From Flaveria trinervia (taxonomy: Eukaryota; Streptophyta; Magnoliopsida; Asterales; Asteraceae), in assembly GCA_025506515.1 (NCBI GenBank), contig CM046451.1, forward strand, positions 71,997,932 through 72,061,931: DNA of 64,000 bases. Direction: 5' to 3'. Shown piece by piece: positions 31,956 through 42,294 of the stretch (within the stretch, counting starts at the first letter, position 1; each line of letters begins with the position of its first letter). The notes under the pieces were generated by a model, which saw nothing but the letters and a program-made list of their open reading frames with translations, ran no database searches and was not told where the DNA came from. The position numbers and the translations under genes were made by a program.

Positions 31956-32696
31956 CTAAGGTTGAGGGGGTAATGAGCCTTCAGCAACCATTAATGTGTT
32001 GCTAGCAGGAAGACTCATGGGTCTGCTTGCTTGGTGGCCCTTCTTACTCTCCATCTCTAGGCGATATCCATCGAGGATGCCATACAGTTCAGTCATGGTG
32101 AGAGTGTTCAAGTTTTTTGTCCTCTTGATAGAGACACAGTAGAATGTCAACACATTTGGAAGAGCACTCATGAACTTTCTAGTAAGATCTCTGAGTTCGA
32201 GAGTGATCTTCACAGACTGAAGAGAAGAGATAAGATCCATGTACCTGAAATACTGAAGGCTGAGGGTCTCTCCAGCAATATGAGTAAAGTTCTCAAACTG
32301 CTGCTTTAGTGAGTCCTTCTTTGAGTCATTGGAGCTTGAGTACATCTGAGCAACTGCATCAAACAATTCTTTGGTAGTCGTGCAATGCTTGAATCCCACC
32401 ATAATGGAGTTTGGTATTGCAGTCATGAGAATGGTCATGGCATTGCTGTCGATGTCCATCTTCTTTCTGTCTTCATCAGAGTAATCCTCCACAACCTTTT
32501 CTATCATGGCACCGTTTCCACCAGGTGATGCCACCTTTGGTTTATACGGGCCATTGACGATGGAGTTCCACATCTTGCTGTCTTGGTATCTGATGAAGCC
32601 TTCCATTCTCCTACTCCAAGACCTGAAATTTTTAAGAGTAATGATGGGAGCCTTTGTCATGGTTTCCATCTCTACCTCGGACTTGTTAAGGGCCAT
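31956..32696 (-). CDS. Element H gag N-terminal domain, 246 aa open
   Basis: This is the copia gag. The ATG at 32696 is the first after the primer site. Family blocks are FRSWSRRMEGFIRYQDSKMW near residue 23, then AIPNSIMVGFKHCTTTKELFDAV and FMSALPNVLTFYCVSIKRTK. A Pro-rich tail follows and the frame ends at 31956, short of the knuckle. K and D gags align with it. Confidence 0.85.
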   Translation of the reverse strand: MALNKSEVEMETMTKAPIITLKNFRSWSRRMEGFIRYQDSKMWNSIVNGPYKPKVASPGGNGAMIEKVVEDYSDEDRKKMDIDSNAMTILMTAIPNSIMVGFKHCTTTKELFDAVAQMYSSSNDSKKDSLKQQFENFTHIAGETLSLQYFRYMDLISSLQSVKITLELRDLTRKFMSALPNVLTFYCVSIKRTKNLNTLTMTELYGILDGYRLEMESKKGHQASRPMSLPASNTLMVAEGSLPPQP

Positions 32697-32774
32697 TAGA
32701 GAGTGTGAGTTTTAGGGAGGAGTGAAAAACAGGTTGATTTGGATGGTTAGATCACACAATCAAGAGCCTAAGAA

Positions 32775-32786
32775 GCTCTGATACCA
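32775..32786 (-). other. Element H primer-binding site
   Basis: The minus strand reads TGGTATCAGAGC, two bases inside the 5' LTR boundary at 32789. Confidence 0.9.
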
Positions 32787-32788
32787 AT

Positions 32789-33487
32789 TGCAGGATCGAT
32801 GTGTGTCACTAAACACTTATGTTTTTCTCTCAAACTCACCTAGAACAACACTCAGGTTAAGATAGAATCAGTAAGAGTTGATCACAATATAGAAAGTAAT
32901 AAAGAACACATGAAGTAATTTTCAAGGTACTTTTATATATTGCTTCTCAACTAAAAAATACAAGACTCTTACAAGCAGTTGTTACAATGAGTTACAAAGA
33001 GAACCTATATATAATACTACCTACAGCCGGATATACTTTGATACCAGCTGGGATCCTATAGCTAAAGTCCATACTACAAGACTAAAGTTTAAGGTATCTC
33101 GGATAAAGTCTTATAAGAGATTTGGTAGTCAGGACATGTCCTTGACTTACCTTTTGTCAACAACTAAAGTTGGTAACATGTACTATCAAGAAAAGGTGAA
33201 CAGTGGAATAAAGTATGGTCAACTACATGGATCTTTAGGAATAAGCCATACAGTATCAGAGGTCTGCACCGGAGTGTGAGAGACCATACTTGTGTCCAGT
33301 GGTTCATAGCAGTGTCTTCCGAAGGTTAAATGGCTTCGGAAGAGTAAGTACTTCCGAAGCCACTTATACTTCGGGAGAGACTGCTTCTTCCAAGGCTTGG
33401 AGACTTCTTCTTTTCATCATACTTCGAAAGTGATCTTCAGTTTATTCTTCTAAGGCTTGAACTTCGGAAGTATACACTTGACTTTGT
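32789..33487 (-). repeat. Element H 5' LTR, outer end missing
   Basis: It aligns with the 3' LTR from its TGCAGGATCG end up to TACACTTGACTT, then stops. About 135 bases of U3 are absent and L sequence follows at 33488. The TATA region (near 33000-33018) and the start of the motif array (33312-33487) are kept. Confidence 0.88.
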
Positions 33488-34026
33488 AGCTTCTTCCCTT
33501 CACCTATTCCTTGTAATTTTTCTTTCTTTAGTTACTTCAAATTTGTTGTTTGAGATACTCGAAGTCACTGTATTCAAAGGATAAGGGAAGAAGTAAATCT
33601 GCCTGATATTGGCCTGTCACACTCAAGTAGTTAATCATTTTAATCCTATCAGTTTCTTTGTCTACCTGAGGTTCTTGTTGAGCCACATCCTCTTGTATAG
33701 GACTTTCTTGAACTGGGGAGAGGGTAGGCACATGCTTGTAGAGTCTTTTCTGTCTTCTCTCTTCTTTGATTTGAAGTAGTTTTGCATCCGTTGCCTCCTT
33801 TATTTCCTTTGAAAATTCCATGTTAGCCAGTTCATTTATTTAATCTAGGGGAGGGAGATGATATTATCAATATTATAGTTCCTGGTTTGTAAGTAGCTTA
33901 TCATGAGTGCGCTCAATTCATTATCCTAAGTGTTTGGCCTGGGGGCATCCCTGATATCAGTTTCCATAAATCTTGTAGACCCAGTAGAGGAACTTTCTCT
34001 CTTAGCTTCCTCTTCTTCTCTCTCCT
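33488..34026 (-). pseudogene. Element L ORF2, middle fragment
   Basis: Two open pieces, 33537-33821 and the stretch near 33930-34026, read as acidic and basic coiled-coil sequence (KEEREEEEAKRE-like and LLQIKEERRQKRLYKHV). This matches the linker region of H ORF2. It is bounded by H on the left and by the D LTR on the right. The family assignment rests on composition and position. Confidence 0.5.
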
Positions 34027-34084
34027 TGTTGGACCAAAAGAACCAATGAGCCGGACAAGAAAAACCTTTAAGTCCCACAGACGT

Positions 34085-34430
34085 CACAACAAGTGTTGAA
34101 GACAAAGTCTGAAGACACAAGTGCTGAAGACTAAGTCTGAAGACACAAGTGCTGAAGACAAAGTCTAAAGACACAAGTGCTAAAGACAAAGTCTGAAGAC
34201 ACAAGTGCTGAAGACAAAGTCTGAAGACACAAGTGCTGAAGACAAAGTCTGAAGACAAGTACTGAAGACAGTCTGAACACAAGTGCTGAAGACAAAGTCT
34301 GAAGACAAGTACTGAAGACAGTCTGAACACAAGTGCTGAAGACAAAGTCTGAAGACAAGTACTGAAGATAGTCTGAAGACAAGTGCTGAAGACAAGTATT
34401 GAAGACCAAGTATCAGACGTTGTCACAACA
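34085..34430 (+). repeat. 26-bp tandem repeat in D LTR
   Basis: About eleven copies of ACAAGTGCTGAAGACAAAGT plus CTGAAG, with some units shortened to about 18-20 bases. A minority of copies read AAGTACTGAAGACAGTCTG. The repeat gives rise to spurious open frames on the minus strand. Confidence 0.92.
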
Positions 34431-34625
34431 GCTGAAGAGGTCTTCTTCAGTAGTTGTGACGGTTTTCTTTCAGTAGTTTTATATTTTCCCTTTTCAGTAG
34501 TTTTGTAATCAGTAGTTTAGTTTCAGTAGTTTAGTTTCAGTAGTTTTATATTTTGTGCTTAGCACTCTCTGATATGTTCTCAGTAGTTGTGAACATTTCA
34601 GTAGTTTGTTAAGTGTTAGTTATTT
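34430..34625 (+). repeat. Motif array in D LTR (CAGTAGTT)
   Basis: At least eight copies of TCAGTAGTT lie between the tandem repeat and the TATA box, in the same relative position as the motif arrays of J, H and B. Confidence 0.85.
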
Positions 34626-34902
34626 TTGTAATAAATCTGCCAGATGTCACTATCCCGTGATATCAGCAGTGATTGCACTCTATATAAGGAGTGTCAACCT
34701 ATTGTAATCGGTGAATGATTGAGCAGAAACATTTGATATAATTGAAACATTCCTTTTCACAGAAATATATTCTCTCGTTATAACCGTATTGTTCTTAATG
34801 CATACGAATATCAAATTCTTGCTATAATTTGTCTAATTCTTGATCTTATTCCGCTGCGTTACACTCTAATCCATCAAACTTGAGATCACTGATCCTGTCA
34901 AA

Positions 34903-34914
34903 TGGTATCAGAGC
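34903..34914 (+). other. Element D primer-binding site
   Basis: TGGTATCAGAGC lies two bases after the LTR. Confidence 0.92.
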
Positions 34915-35131
34915 TGGTTAATCATTGATCGATCTAATAATTGATCATTGAAACTGCTATCCAAGATCCAAGTTTGATTGAATTAGCATTTTTGCAAGAA
35001 ACGGTTATAGAGATTGAATTTTCTGTGTTTTTGGCCATTCATCCTGAGATTTATTCTTGGTTTTCATTGAGTATGTTGTGGTCTGTGTAAAATCTTTTAA
35101 AAGCTTGAATTAAATTGTATTTGGACCTAAA

Positions 35132-35944
35132 ATGACTACTCCTTCTAATGATCCTCATAATACTGGTTCCTCAACCAAGCCTCCAATGCTGGTTAGGAGT
35201 GAGTATAACATATGGCAACGATGAATGCTCCATCACCTGTCTGTTAACAGCTCAGGTTGTTGAACATCAGTGGTACATGGTCCACACAAGCCTATGGTGA
35301 ATAAACCGGAAACCAATCAAATGGTTCCGAAGAGGAGGGAGCAATACTCAGATGAGGATAAGAAATTGTTTGAGATTGATGCAAAAGCCCATGGAATTCT
35401 GGCCATGGCACTGCCCAATGAAATCTATTCTGGGCTAATGCATTATGAAACTGCCCATGACCTCTGGAATGCCTTGAAAGAACAATTTGGAGGAACAGAT
35501 GAGGTCTTGGCAAATAATAGAGAAATCCTTGCCCAACAATATGAGACATTCTCTCATAGGAAGGGTGAGACACTGACTCAACAGTTTGAGCGGTTCTCTT
35601 GTTTGATCTCTGAATTAAAAATGGTCAAACATGAGTACACCAATAGCCAGATGAATAACAGATTTATTAGATCACTGCCTGAGAGATGGGACACATATAC
35701 TATTGTCCTACGCTCCAGTGCAAATTTGGTCAAACTATCTCTCACCCAACTCCATGGGAAATTGCTCACATTTGAGAGAGAGATAGAACAGAAACGAAAA
35801 CTGTCATCATCTAGAAAGCTCACTGATGACTTTGTACCAGGAAACACTACCTTGGTAAGTCATGAGTCAGAGTATGCAGGATCAGAATGCCACTATGATG
35901 AGCATATTGATTTCACCTCAAACAATTCTAATCATGCCTTGTGA
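35132..35944 (+). pseudogene. Element D gag N-terminal domain, broken at the start
   Basis: The ATG at 35132 (MTTPSNDPHN) runs into a stop near 35222 and a frameshift. The main frame 35270-35944 follows with YSDEDKKLFEIDAKAHG, TAHDLWNALKEQFGG and FIRSLPERWDTY, all typical of copia gag. It ends at a stop at 35944, just before the knuckle segment. Confidence 0.85.
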
Positions 35945-35981
35945 GTGTTGATTGTCATTCTGGTAATAATAGTGACAATCT

Positions 35982-36989
35982 ATGCTTATCATGGATGATT
36001 TGAAGGGCATTGCTGATGATGATTTAGAAGAGATGGATATTTTGAGCCAAATGGCCTTGATCAATATCAGATCTCAGAAATTCTACAAGAGAACTGGCAG
36101 AAAATTTCCTGGACTCTCTGACAAAACCAAAGTCGGTTTTGACAAGAGCAAGTTGAAGTGTCACAAATGCCACAGGCTTGGACACTTTGCAAGAGAGTGT
36201 AGATCAACTGGATCTAACACCTCTGCACCCTTTTTGACTTTTCCAAATAACAATTCACAGTCCAAAGGGCAACATTCTGCTGGTTCTAGTCATTTATCAC
36301 ACCCTCAATCTCCTGCATATTTTGTTCCTCAGGGTCAAATGCCATATCCTTATCCCCGCTATTATATGCCACAGTCAAATCAAGTTCAAGCTCCTATAGT
36401 ACCACAACCTCATGCACTACCAGAACCTCAACCATCTCCATCTCAATCACAACCTCATCACAGCTTCTTCACACCTGGAATCGTTGACTGGAGTAGCTTA
36501 CCTGATAACTTGTCTGGTCACACTGAGCAATACTATGCTAGTGCTAGTCAACATGGTGGTGAACACCCTTTTGGAAATCTTGCTCTCATGGCCCTGGAGT
36601 CTACTGAGGGTTCCTGCTCAAATGCATCATCTTCACAGGTAACTCAGGTATCTTCAGAGGGTAAAGCCAAGTTATGTTCTGAATCATGCATAGCTACCTT
36701 TGTCTCTATTAGAGAGGCAAATGTAGCATTAATAAATCAAAAACTTGAGTTTGAGAAAACCATTTCCAGAAGAAAAGCTGAGTATGAGTCTGCTCTTAAC
36801 AGTAAAAGTGATGAGATTTATAAGCTTAAATGTCAGTTAAATGATGAAAAGGCCAAGCTAGAGGTTATTCTGGAAGACCACAGGAGTCTCAAAGAAAAAC
36901 TTGCAGTGACCCAAGTTGAGTGTGACCGCTGGATCTCATCATGCAAGGGATTTGAATGCTTCTTAGTAAGCAATCAGCTTCCAATGTGA
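35982..36989 (+). pseudogene. Element D gag C-terminal part: knuckle 1, Pro/Gln-rich region, coiled coil
   Basis: 335 open residues: a LSQMALINIRSQKFYKRTGR lead, a complete CCHC knuckle CHKCHRLGHFARECR near residue 60, a Pro/Gln/Ser-rich region (about 90-190), and a coiled coil (about 250-320) with HRSLKEKLAVTQVECDRW. This is the best preserved example in the window of knuckle 1 followed by coiled coil. Confidence 0.85.
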
Positions 36990-37967
36990 AGTTTGGCATT
37001 GGTTATAATCACACTGCTCCTCCTACAGATTTTGCTTCAAGAGCAGAAGTGAAATCTGATAGAGAAAGCAATAACCAATCCACCTCATCATGTGATTCAC
37101 TTTCTGATAGAGCACCATGAGAAGTTGAAGTTAGTATTATTCCCTCGTTGAACCTATCAGCTGATCTTGATGGTTCAAATACTGACACTCACATGATCAA
37201 AGAGTTGATCAACTCAGGAGTTATTTCTGGAAGTCCTGAAAGGACTGGAGAGCAAGATTTAACACCTGAAGTTCAAACTCCAACTACTGCCAGCACTAAA
37301 GAGAAGAAAAACTGTCAGTAGAAAGGGTTTGAAGACTACTAAAGAGGAAGTCAAGAAAGCAAATAGTGCTTCCAAAGTGCTGAAGAACAAGTCTTCAGTA
37401 GTTTCATTCTCTTTAGTTGATGATCAACATAAGATGAAGAAGAAACCATGTGAAATATGTGGTTTGTTCAATCATCTTACAGATGATTGTTGGTACAAAA
37501 GAGGATCCAAACTCAAACATAAAGAGGAAATTAAAGAGAAAATGGTTAAAATGAAAACTGAGTTTGAAGCCACATTTGTACCAGCAACATCAAATCCTGT
37601 AACCCTTAAGTCCAAAAAGAAATCCAAAAAGGAAGGGGTTAAACAGGTAACAGCTGAGATTGCTCAAAAGAAGAAGGTGCAACATAGGAACTTATCAAAC
37701 TCCAATGCCAATATGTATGGAGAGCTGAAAGCTTTATCACAAAATCAGACACAGTTGGTTATGATGGTTCAACATCTATTGGGAAGAGTTAACCAATTAG
37801 ATGTTTCTATGTTGAAACCACAGAAAAGGAGGTCCAAGCCAAAGGATTCCTCTTCTTCACCATCTTCTTCTTCTCAACCTGTTGTTTCCAACAAACCTGT
37901 TAGTTTACCATCTGTTGATGAGAATAGGCCCAAAACCAAAAAGGTTTGGGTCTCAAAATCTAACTAA
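36990..37967 (+). pseudogene. Element D second zinc-knuckle region
   Basis: The open stretch 37329-37967 carries CEICGLFNHLTDDCW, a CCHC knuckle near residue 40, then a basic Lys/Ser-rich tail ending KKVWVSKSN before the protease. The part before it (36990-37328) contains a stop near 37119 and a frameshift near 37320. Confidence 0.75.
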
Positions 37968-37978
37968 TTTGTTGTGTT

Positions 37979-38230
37979 TTGCAGGTTTCTTCAACATGCC
38001 ACAGAGGCATCTGGTATGTAGACAGTGGAGGATCCATGCATATGACAGGAAACATATCACTTCTTAATGACTACTCTCAAGGAAGGAAGGGGTTTGTGTC
38101 ATTTGGAAATGATGCAAAGGGTTACATCATCCGCAAAGGCTTTGTTTCCAATGGGGAAATAAAGTTTAATGATGTTAACCATGTTGAAAATCTCAAGTAC
38201 AACCTCTTGAGTGTCAGTAAAAATGTGTGA
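37979..38230 (+). pseudogene. Element D aspartic protease
   Basis: GIWYVDSGGSMHMTGN holds the catalytic D-S-G. The following GYIIRKGFVSNGEI and VENLKYNLLSVSK blocks show a nearly complete domain. It ends in a frameshift into the next segment at 38211-38230. Confidence 0.85.
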
Positions 38231-39202
38231 CAAAGGCCATGTTGCTCTTTTCACCAGTCAGAACTGTCGAATTCTGTCATCCAAAGTTCTAAGTTTGATT
38301 GATAAGGTGTTGGATGAATACACTCTCCTGAAGGCCAACAGGACAGGAAGAGTGTATGCCTTAGATCTTTCCAAGAAAATAGATCTCAAAGGCCATCCTT
38401 GCCTATTTTCCAAGGCCATCCTTGCCTATTTTCCAAGGCTTCCCCTCAAGAATCTACTCTATGGAATAGAAGGCTGGGTTATGTTAATCTCAAAAACATA
38501 AATCAGCTGATAAACCATGGTTTAGTAAGGGGACTGCCTATGAAGGAGTTCAAATGTGAAGATAACTACACTGCTTGTTTAAAAGGAAAACAGCACAAAG
38601 CTTCATTTCCCTCCATAGAAGAACCTAAGTCCACTGCCTGCTTACAGCTTCTTCACATGGATCTCTTTGGTGCTGTGAGAGTGATGAGTATGGCTAAGAA
38701 GAAATACTGTTTGGTAATTGTGGATGATTACTCCAGATTTGTATGGACTTTCTTCTTGCATTCAAAGGATGATGCAGCTCAGAAGATTATCAACTTTGTG
38801 TTGTATGTTGAGAAGCAGTATTCCCTCTCAGTCAAGTGTATTAGAAGTGATAATGGAACAGAATTCAGAAACAATACACTTGATGAGTTCTACCTCTCAA
38901 AGGGAATCAAGAGGCAGTTTAGCATTCCAAGAACTCCTGAACAAAATGGAGTAGTGGAGAGAAAGAACAGGACCCTTATTGAAGCTGCAAGGTCCATGTT
39001 GGCTGATTCTGGACTGCCAATGACTTTTTGGGCTGAAGCTGTCAATACAGCTTGCTATGTACAGAATAGAGTTCTAGTAAATCAGAGGTTGATGAAGACT
39101 CCATATGAAGTTTCATCATTTGGCCCCTCTAATTTCATTCTTCAGAGCTTTTGGGTGTCCTTGTTTCATTCTCAACACACGGGATCAACTCCAAAAATTT
39201 GA
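38211..39202 (+). pseudogene. Element D pre-integrase and integrase core
   Basis: The pre-integrase region starts at 38211. A 23-base tandem duplication (about 38390-38435) shifts the frame. The core (38399-39202) then keeps all catalytic acids: VDDYSRFVW, IRSDNGTEF and NGVVERKNRTL. It ends in a frameshift near 39150, where the SH3-like domain continues at 39105-39377 in another frame. Confidence 0.88.
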
Positions 39203-39905
39203 TCCTAAGGTGGATGCAGGGTACTTTGTTGGTTATTCATCAACTTGCAAAGCATACAGAGTCTTCAACTGCAGAACAAAGATGGTTGAGGAGACTCTAC
39301 ATGATAAGTTTAATGAATCTCCAAAGGACAAGATTCCACAAAGCCCTGTGGAGCTATTTGATTTGGATATACTGTAATATGTTCCTTATCAAACTCCTGC
39401 TGTTGCTCCTGTCAACAGTTCACCACCTGATGGTATTGCTGGTGCTGATGATGATGATGATAGCAGTACTCACCTCTTCAGGTTTAGTGACCAACTGGCT
39501 GTGTCCTCTAAACCTGATGCTCCTGTAGCTTCAGTAGCTTCATCCACAACAAGTGCTGATGAGATTTCTGCATCTTCAACTTCATTTGAGTTGCCACCAT
39601 CTACATGGTTTCAAGAGTCTACATCAACATCTGTTGCTGCTGAAGGTTCTACAAACACTTGCACTGATCTCATTGTTTATCCAGAGCTGAAGAATCACCC
39701 AATGTCTCAAATCATTGGTGATATCAATGCTGGAGTTTCAACCAGAAGTCAATTGTCCAATTTCTGCTTCTATGCTCTCTTCATCAGTCAGCTAGAGCCA
39801 AAGAATTATCATGTTGCACTTATAGACAATGGTTGGGTTGAAGCAATGCAGCTTGAGCTTCTTCAGTTCAAAAAGCAGCAAGTATGGGAGCTTGTTCCTC
39901 TTCCA
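39105..39905 (+). pseudogene. Element D SH3-like domain, linker and RT start
   Basis: The SH3-like block FVGYSSTCKAYRVFN lies at about 39220. A Ser/Thr-rich linker follows, then the start of RT in 39501-39905 (WVEAMQLELLQFKKQQVWELVPLP). The frame leaves D at about 39905, where L ORF2 sequence begins on the other strand. Confidence 0.8.
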
Positions 39906-40347
39906 CATGTAGTAGGTACTTCCACTAGGACGAGAGCTTCCCTTTCCTGAAGGTCTTTACAGAGAAATCCCCTTTATAGCCTATCTTCTAGAAAGACTGG
40001 TTAACAACTTCTTTGGGAAAGGACAACTCACCTTCCTCATCATCCAACTATAGATAAGTATTTATGATGGCTGGAGTGATGAAAATTGTCCTCCCCTGCA
40101 TCGTAGTAGACAATGCCTTCTCCTCATCTAGAACAACCAATTGACAAGTTTTTCAGAAATCAAGCAAATGATCCTCATAAAGAACATGATCGATGATAAG
40201 GGAGGTGGAATAGTTAGACAAAGCCAAGAATTGGAAAACCTATGAGAAGTGTGGATCTTTGTCAGATTTTAATAGGGTAACCTGATTGTGCTTCCTTTGT
40301 AACTACATGGTGAAATTGGGATCATTTCTTATGTTAAGTTTGGCCAT
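39905..40347 (-). pseudogene. Element L ORF2, 5' fragment
   Basis: From the ATG at 40347, first after the TATA box, the minus strand reads with about six in-frame stops a relative of the H ORF2 N-terminus (HNQVTLL against HNQVPLL of H). It ends in WKYLLHV, which matches WKFLLHV of H just before the join to D. The heavy stop load makes L the most decayed ORF2 copy. Confidence 0.65.
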
Positions 40348-40466
40348 TTAAAGAAAGCTTAATGGTGAAGGAAAGAAAGAACAAAGGCGGTTGGAAAAAG
40401 AAATTTTGGGAATTTGGGTTTGAAGGAAAGATGAAGATGAAAGAAAGAGGGGAAAACCATTGGGTT

Positions 40467-40473
40467 TTATATG
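40467..40473 (-). promoter_or_regulatory. Putative internal promoter of L ORF2
   Basis: The minus strand reads TATAAAA about 120 bases before the ORF2 ATG, with the motif array about 105 bases further upstream. Position matches H. Confidence 0.55.
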
Positions 40474-40577
40474 AACAAGATTTAAGACAAATTTAATGAA
40501 AGAGGATAAACTTTGAAATTCAGATGTCGGTCCCACCTCTAAAAAATTAGTTTACTTTTTTCTCAAAAAGTAGTTTT

Positions 40578-40935
40578 CTTGGAATCCGAAAATCTTCCGA
40601 AGGTAAATTGTCTTTGGAAGTTTTAAAGAAAAAGCTTCCAAAGCCAAAATAACTTCGGAAGAATTTCCTGAGAGTTTCTTTTGAAAATTTTGCTTCGGAT
40701 GAAAATTAAGACTTAAAAGTTTTATTCAATTTAGAATAAAGCTTCCAAGAGTTAATTTGCTTCAGAAGAAAATTGTCCTTGAAAACATGTAAGTGCCTAA
40801 GAGAAAATTTTAAGCTTCGGAAGAGATTTCATACTTTTCTTCTGAAGGCAATTTTCTTAGGCAGTTATTTGTTTTGAATGCATAAGTTTCTTCCGAAGAT
40901 AAAATTTATTTATTCTGAAGGAAAAAGACCAAGAA
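40578..40935 (-). repeat. Motif array upstream of L ORF2 (TTC(C/G)GAA, decayed)
   Basis: About fourteen sites from perfect CTTCCGAAG to TTCCAAAG-like variants occur in 360 bases between RNase H and ORF2. Many show a C/G to A/T change in the centre, as expected for methylated DNA. Confidence 0.8.
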
Positions 40936-41099
40936 TTTTCAAAAATTATAAGGAAAGTTCTTCTAAGAAAATTTTCATTCAAAGAAAACAAGAGCTTATA
41001 AAGGTGATAGAATAGACAACTTAGGACACACAAATTTTTAGAAATAATATGATTAAGTTATAAGAAAAGCTACTCAAAGTTAATCATCCTAATAGCTGA

Positions 41100-41659
41100 T
41101 ATAGGATACTTGAATCTTTATTCATCAAAAGCTTTGGTGAATAGATCAGCATATTGTTCATTTGTGTTAACCTTGACTAGTTTGATTAATCCTTTTTCAA
41201 AGTTATCTCTTATCAAATGAAACGTGATATTGATGTGTTTTGTCTTGGAGTGCTGCACTAGATTTTCAGTGATTGACAAAGCATTGTTGTTGTCTATGTG
41301 AATTGGAGCCTCCTTGAAGTTTAATCCATAGTCAAGGATTTGATTTTGAATACAAAGCACTTTAGCACAACAACTTGTAGTATCAATGTATTCAGCTTCA
41401 GAGTTGATGCAGAGACACAAGATTGTTTCTTGCATTGCCATGAGACAACCCTTCCACCAAGAAACTGACATCCCCCAGATATAGACTTTGCAGTCATATT
41501 ACAGCCACCATAATCACTGTCTATATATGCATATAAATTAAAGTCAAAATTCTTGGGATACTAGAGACCAAGTGTTGAGGCACCTTTGAGGTATCTTAGA
41601 ATTCTCTTGGCAGTGATAAGATGTGACTTCTTGGGGTTGGCTTGATATCTTGCACAAAT
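41100..41659 (-). pseudogene. Element L RNase H and end of RT
   Basis: The stretch 41118-41471 reads EAEYIDTTSCCAKVL, YGLNFKEAPIHIDNNNALS and HSKTKHINITFHLIRD with a DLFTKAFDE end, a near copy of the H RNase H. RT sequence can be followed from 41480 to 41659 (CARYQA-like block at the end), where the LTR of C interrupts it. Confidence 0.85.
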
Positions 41660-42292
41660 TGTTGATACATATGTCCCTAGTTAAGTGCTTAATGTAAAAG
41701 TCTGTCATGGCTTAAATATGTGTAATGAAACATTGTAACAATATATATTTTGTGTTTCGGTGTTTACATTTATATGATTCATATTTATAAACTTATTATA
41801 TAGGTTTGAAGTTGTTATATGATGATTCATGCTAATGGACCATACGCACATCATGCTAATGAACCAGTCGCACGACTGAACCAGATGACTGGATCAGTCG
41901 CACGAGTGAGACATGAGATTGACTTAGTCGTAAGACTGAACTTTTAGTCATGCGTATGAATTAGTCGCATGAGTCAATCGCACGACTGAACCATACTAAT
42001 GGTTCAGTCGCACGAATGAAGACTACAAACCTATAAACACCACTTAATTCGTGGAACAATTAGACTTTTGACACATAGTCATAACATAGCCATCCAGAGC
42101 ATCCTGAAAGCCTATTCCAAGTTCATATTTCGCATCTGATCATTTTCTACTCATTCTTAACGTTTCTTTAATCGTTAGATTGATCGAGATTGCGTTCTCA
42201 CTGATTGGATTGCCAATCAAATAGGATTCCGCACTATTTGATCTGGTATCACACATAATTAGTTAGTACTCCGTATGTACACGGTCCTAACA
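41660..42292 (+). repeat. Element C 5' LTR (633 bp)
   Basis: It runs TGTTGATACA to CGGTCCTAACA. The U3 start resembles that of the B LTR. The motif array (41858-42022) is directly followed by CTATAAACACC at about 42030, the likely TATA box. Confidence 0.9.
41858..42022 (+). repeat. Motif array in C LTR (CAGTCG-NN-CGACTG)
   Basis: About eight copies of the dyad or half-site, for example CAGTCGCACGACTGA near 41866 and again near 41980-42010. The array ends within 15 bases of the TATA box. Confidence 0.88.
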
Positions 42293-42294
42293 AG

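Larger units (their letters stand above)
20904..33487 (-). mobile_element. Element H: nearly complete copia-type (Sirevirus-like) element with ORF2
   Basis: Minus strand, 12.6 kb: 5' LTR (32789-33487, outer end missing), primer site, gag, knuckle 1, coiled coil, knuckle 2, protease, integrase, RT, RNase H, motif array, TATA, ORF2, PPT and 3' LTR (20904-21756). The two LTRs differ at about 38 of roughly 600 compared bases by eye count. It is inserted in ORF2 of L. About 135 bases of the outer 5' LTR are missing at 33487, so no target duplication can be checked. Confidence 0.9.
34027..34900 (+). repeat. Element D 5' LTR (874 bp)
   Basis: It runs TGTTGGACC to GATCCTGTCA, giving TG...CA ends with the primer site two bases further on. 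The U3 holds a 26-bp tandem repeat and CAGTAGTTTT-type motifs. TATATAAGG at about 34681 is the TATA box, with the motif array ending about 60 bases upstream. Confidence 0.92.
34027..39905 (+). mobile_element. Element D: copia-type element, 3' part deleted
   Basis: The plus strand runs from the 5' LTR (34027-34900) through gag, knuckles, protease, integrase and the first part of RT, then breaks off at about 39905 in L ORF2 sequence. The LTR start TGTTGGACCAAAAGAACC is the same as that of O, so D and O are one family. The rest of RT, RNase H and the 3' LTR are lost. Confidence 0.85.
19698..41659 (-). mobile_element. Element L: copia-type element carrying H and D, itself cut by C
   Basis: I assemble L from minus-strand pieces in consistent order: RT (41480-41659), RNase H (41118-41471), pre-ORF2 array and TATA (40935-40467), ORF2 start (40347-39905), ORF2 middle (34026-33488), ORF2 end (20903-20390), PPT and 3' LTR (20307-19698). 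H separates the last two ORF2 pieces and D separates the first two. C cuts the RT at 41659. Order, strand and content fit one element, but no fragment spans the gaps, so the assembly is inference. Confidence 0.65.

Noticed and set aside
34131..34426. Open frames rich in Cys-Leu-Gln across the D LTR
   Set aside because: They are translations of the 26-bp tandem repeat in the LTR; a repeat without stops keeps several frames open.
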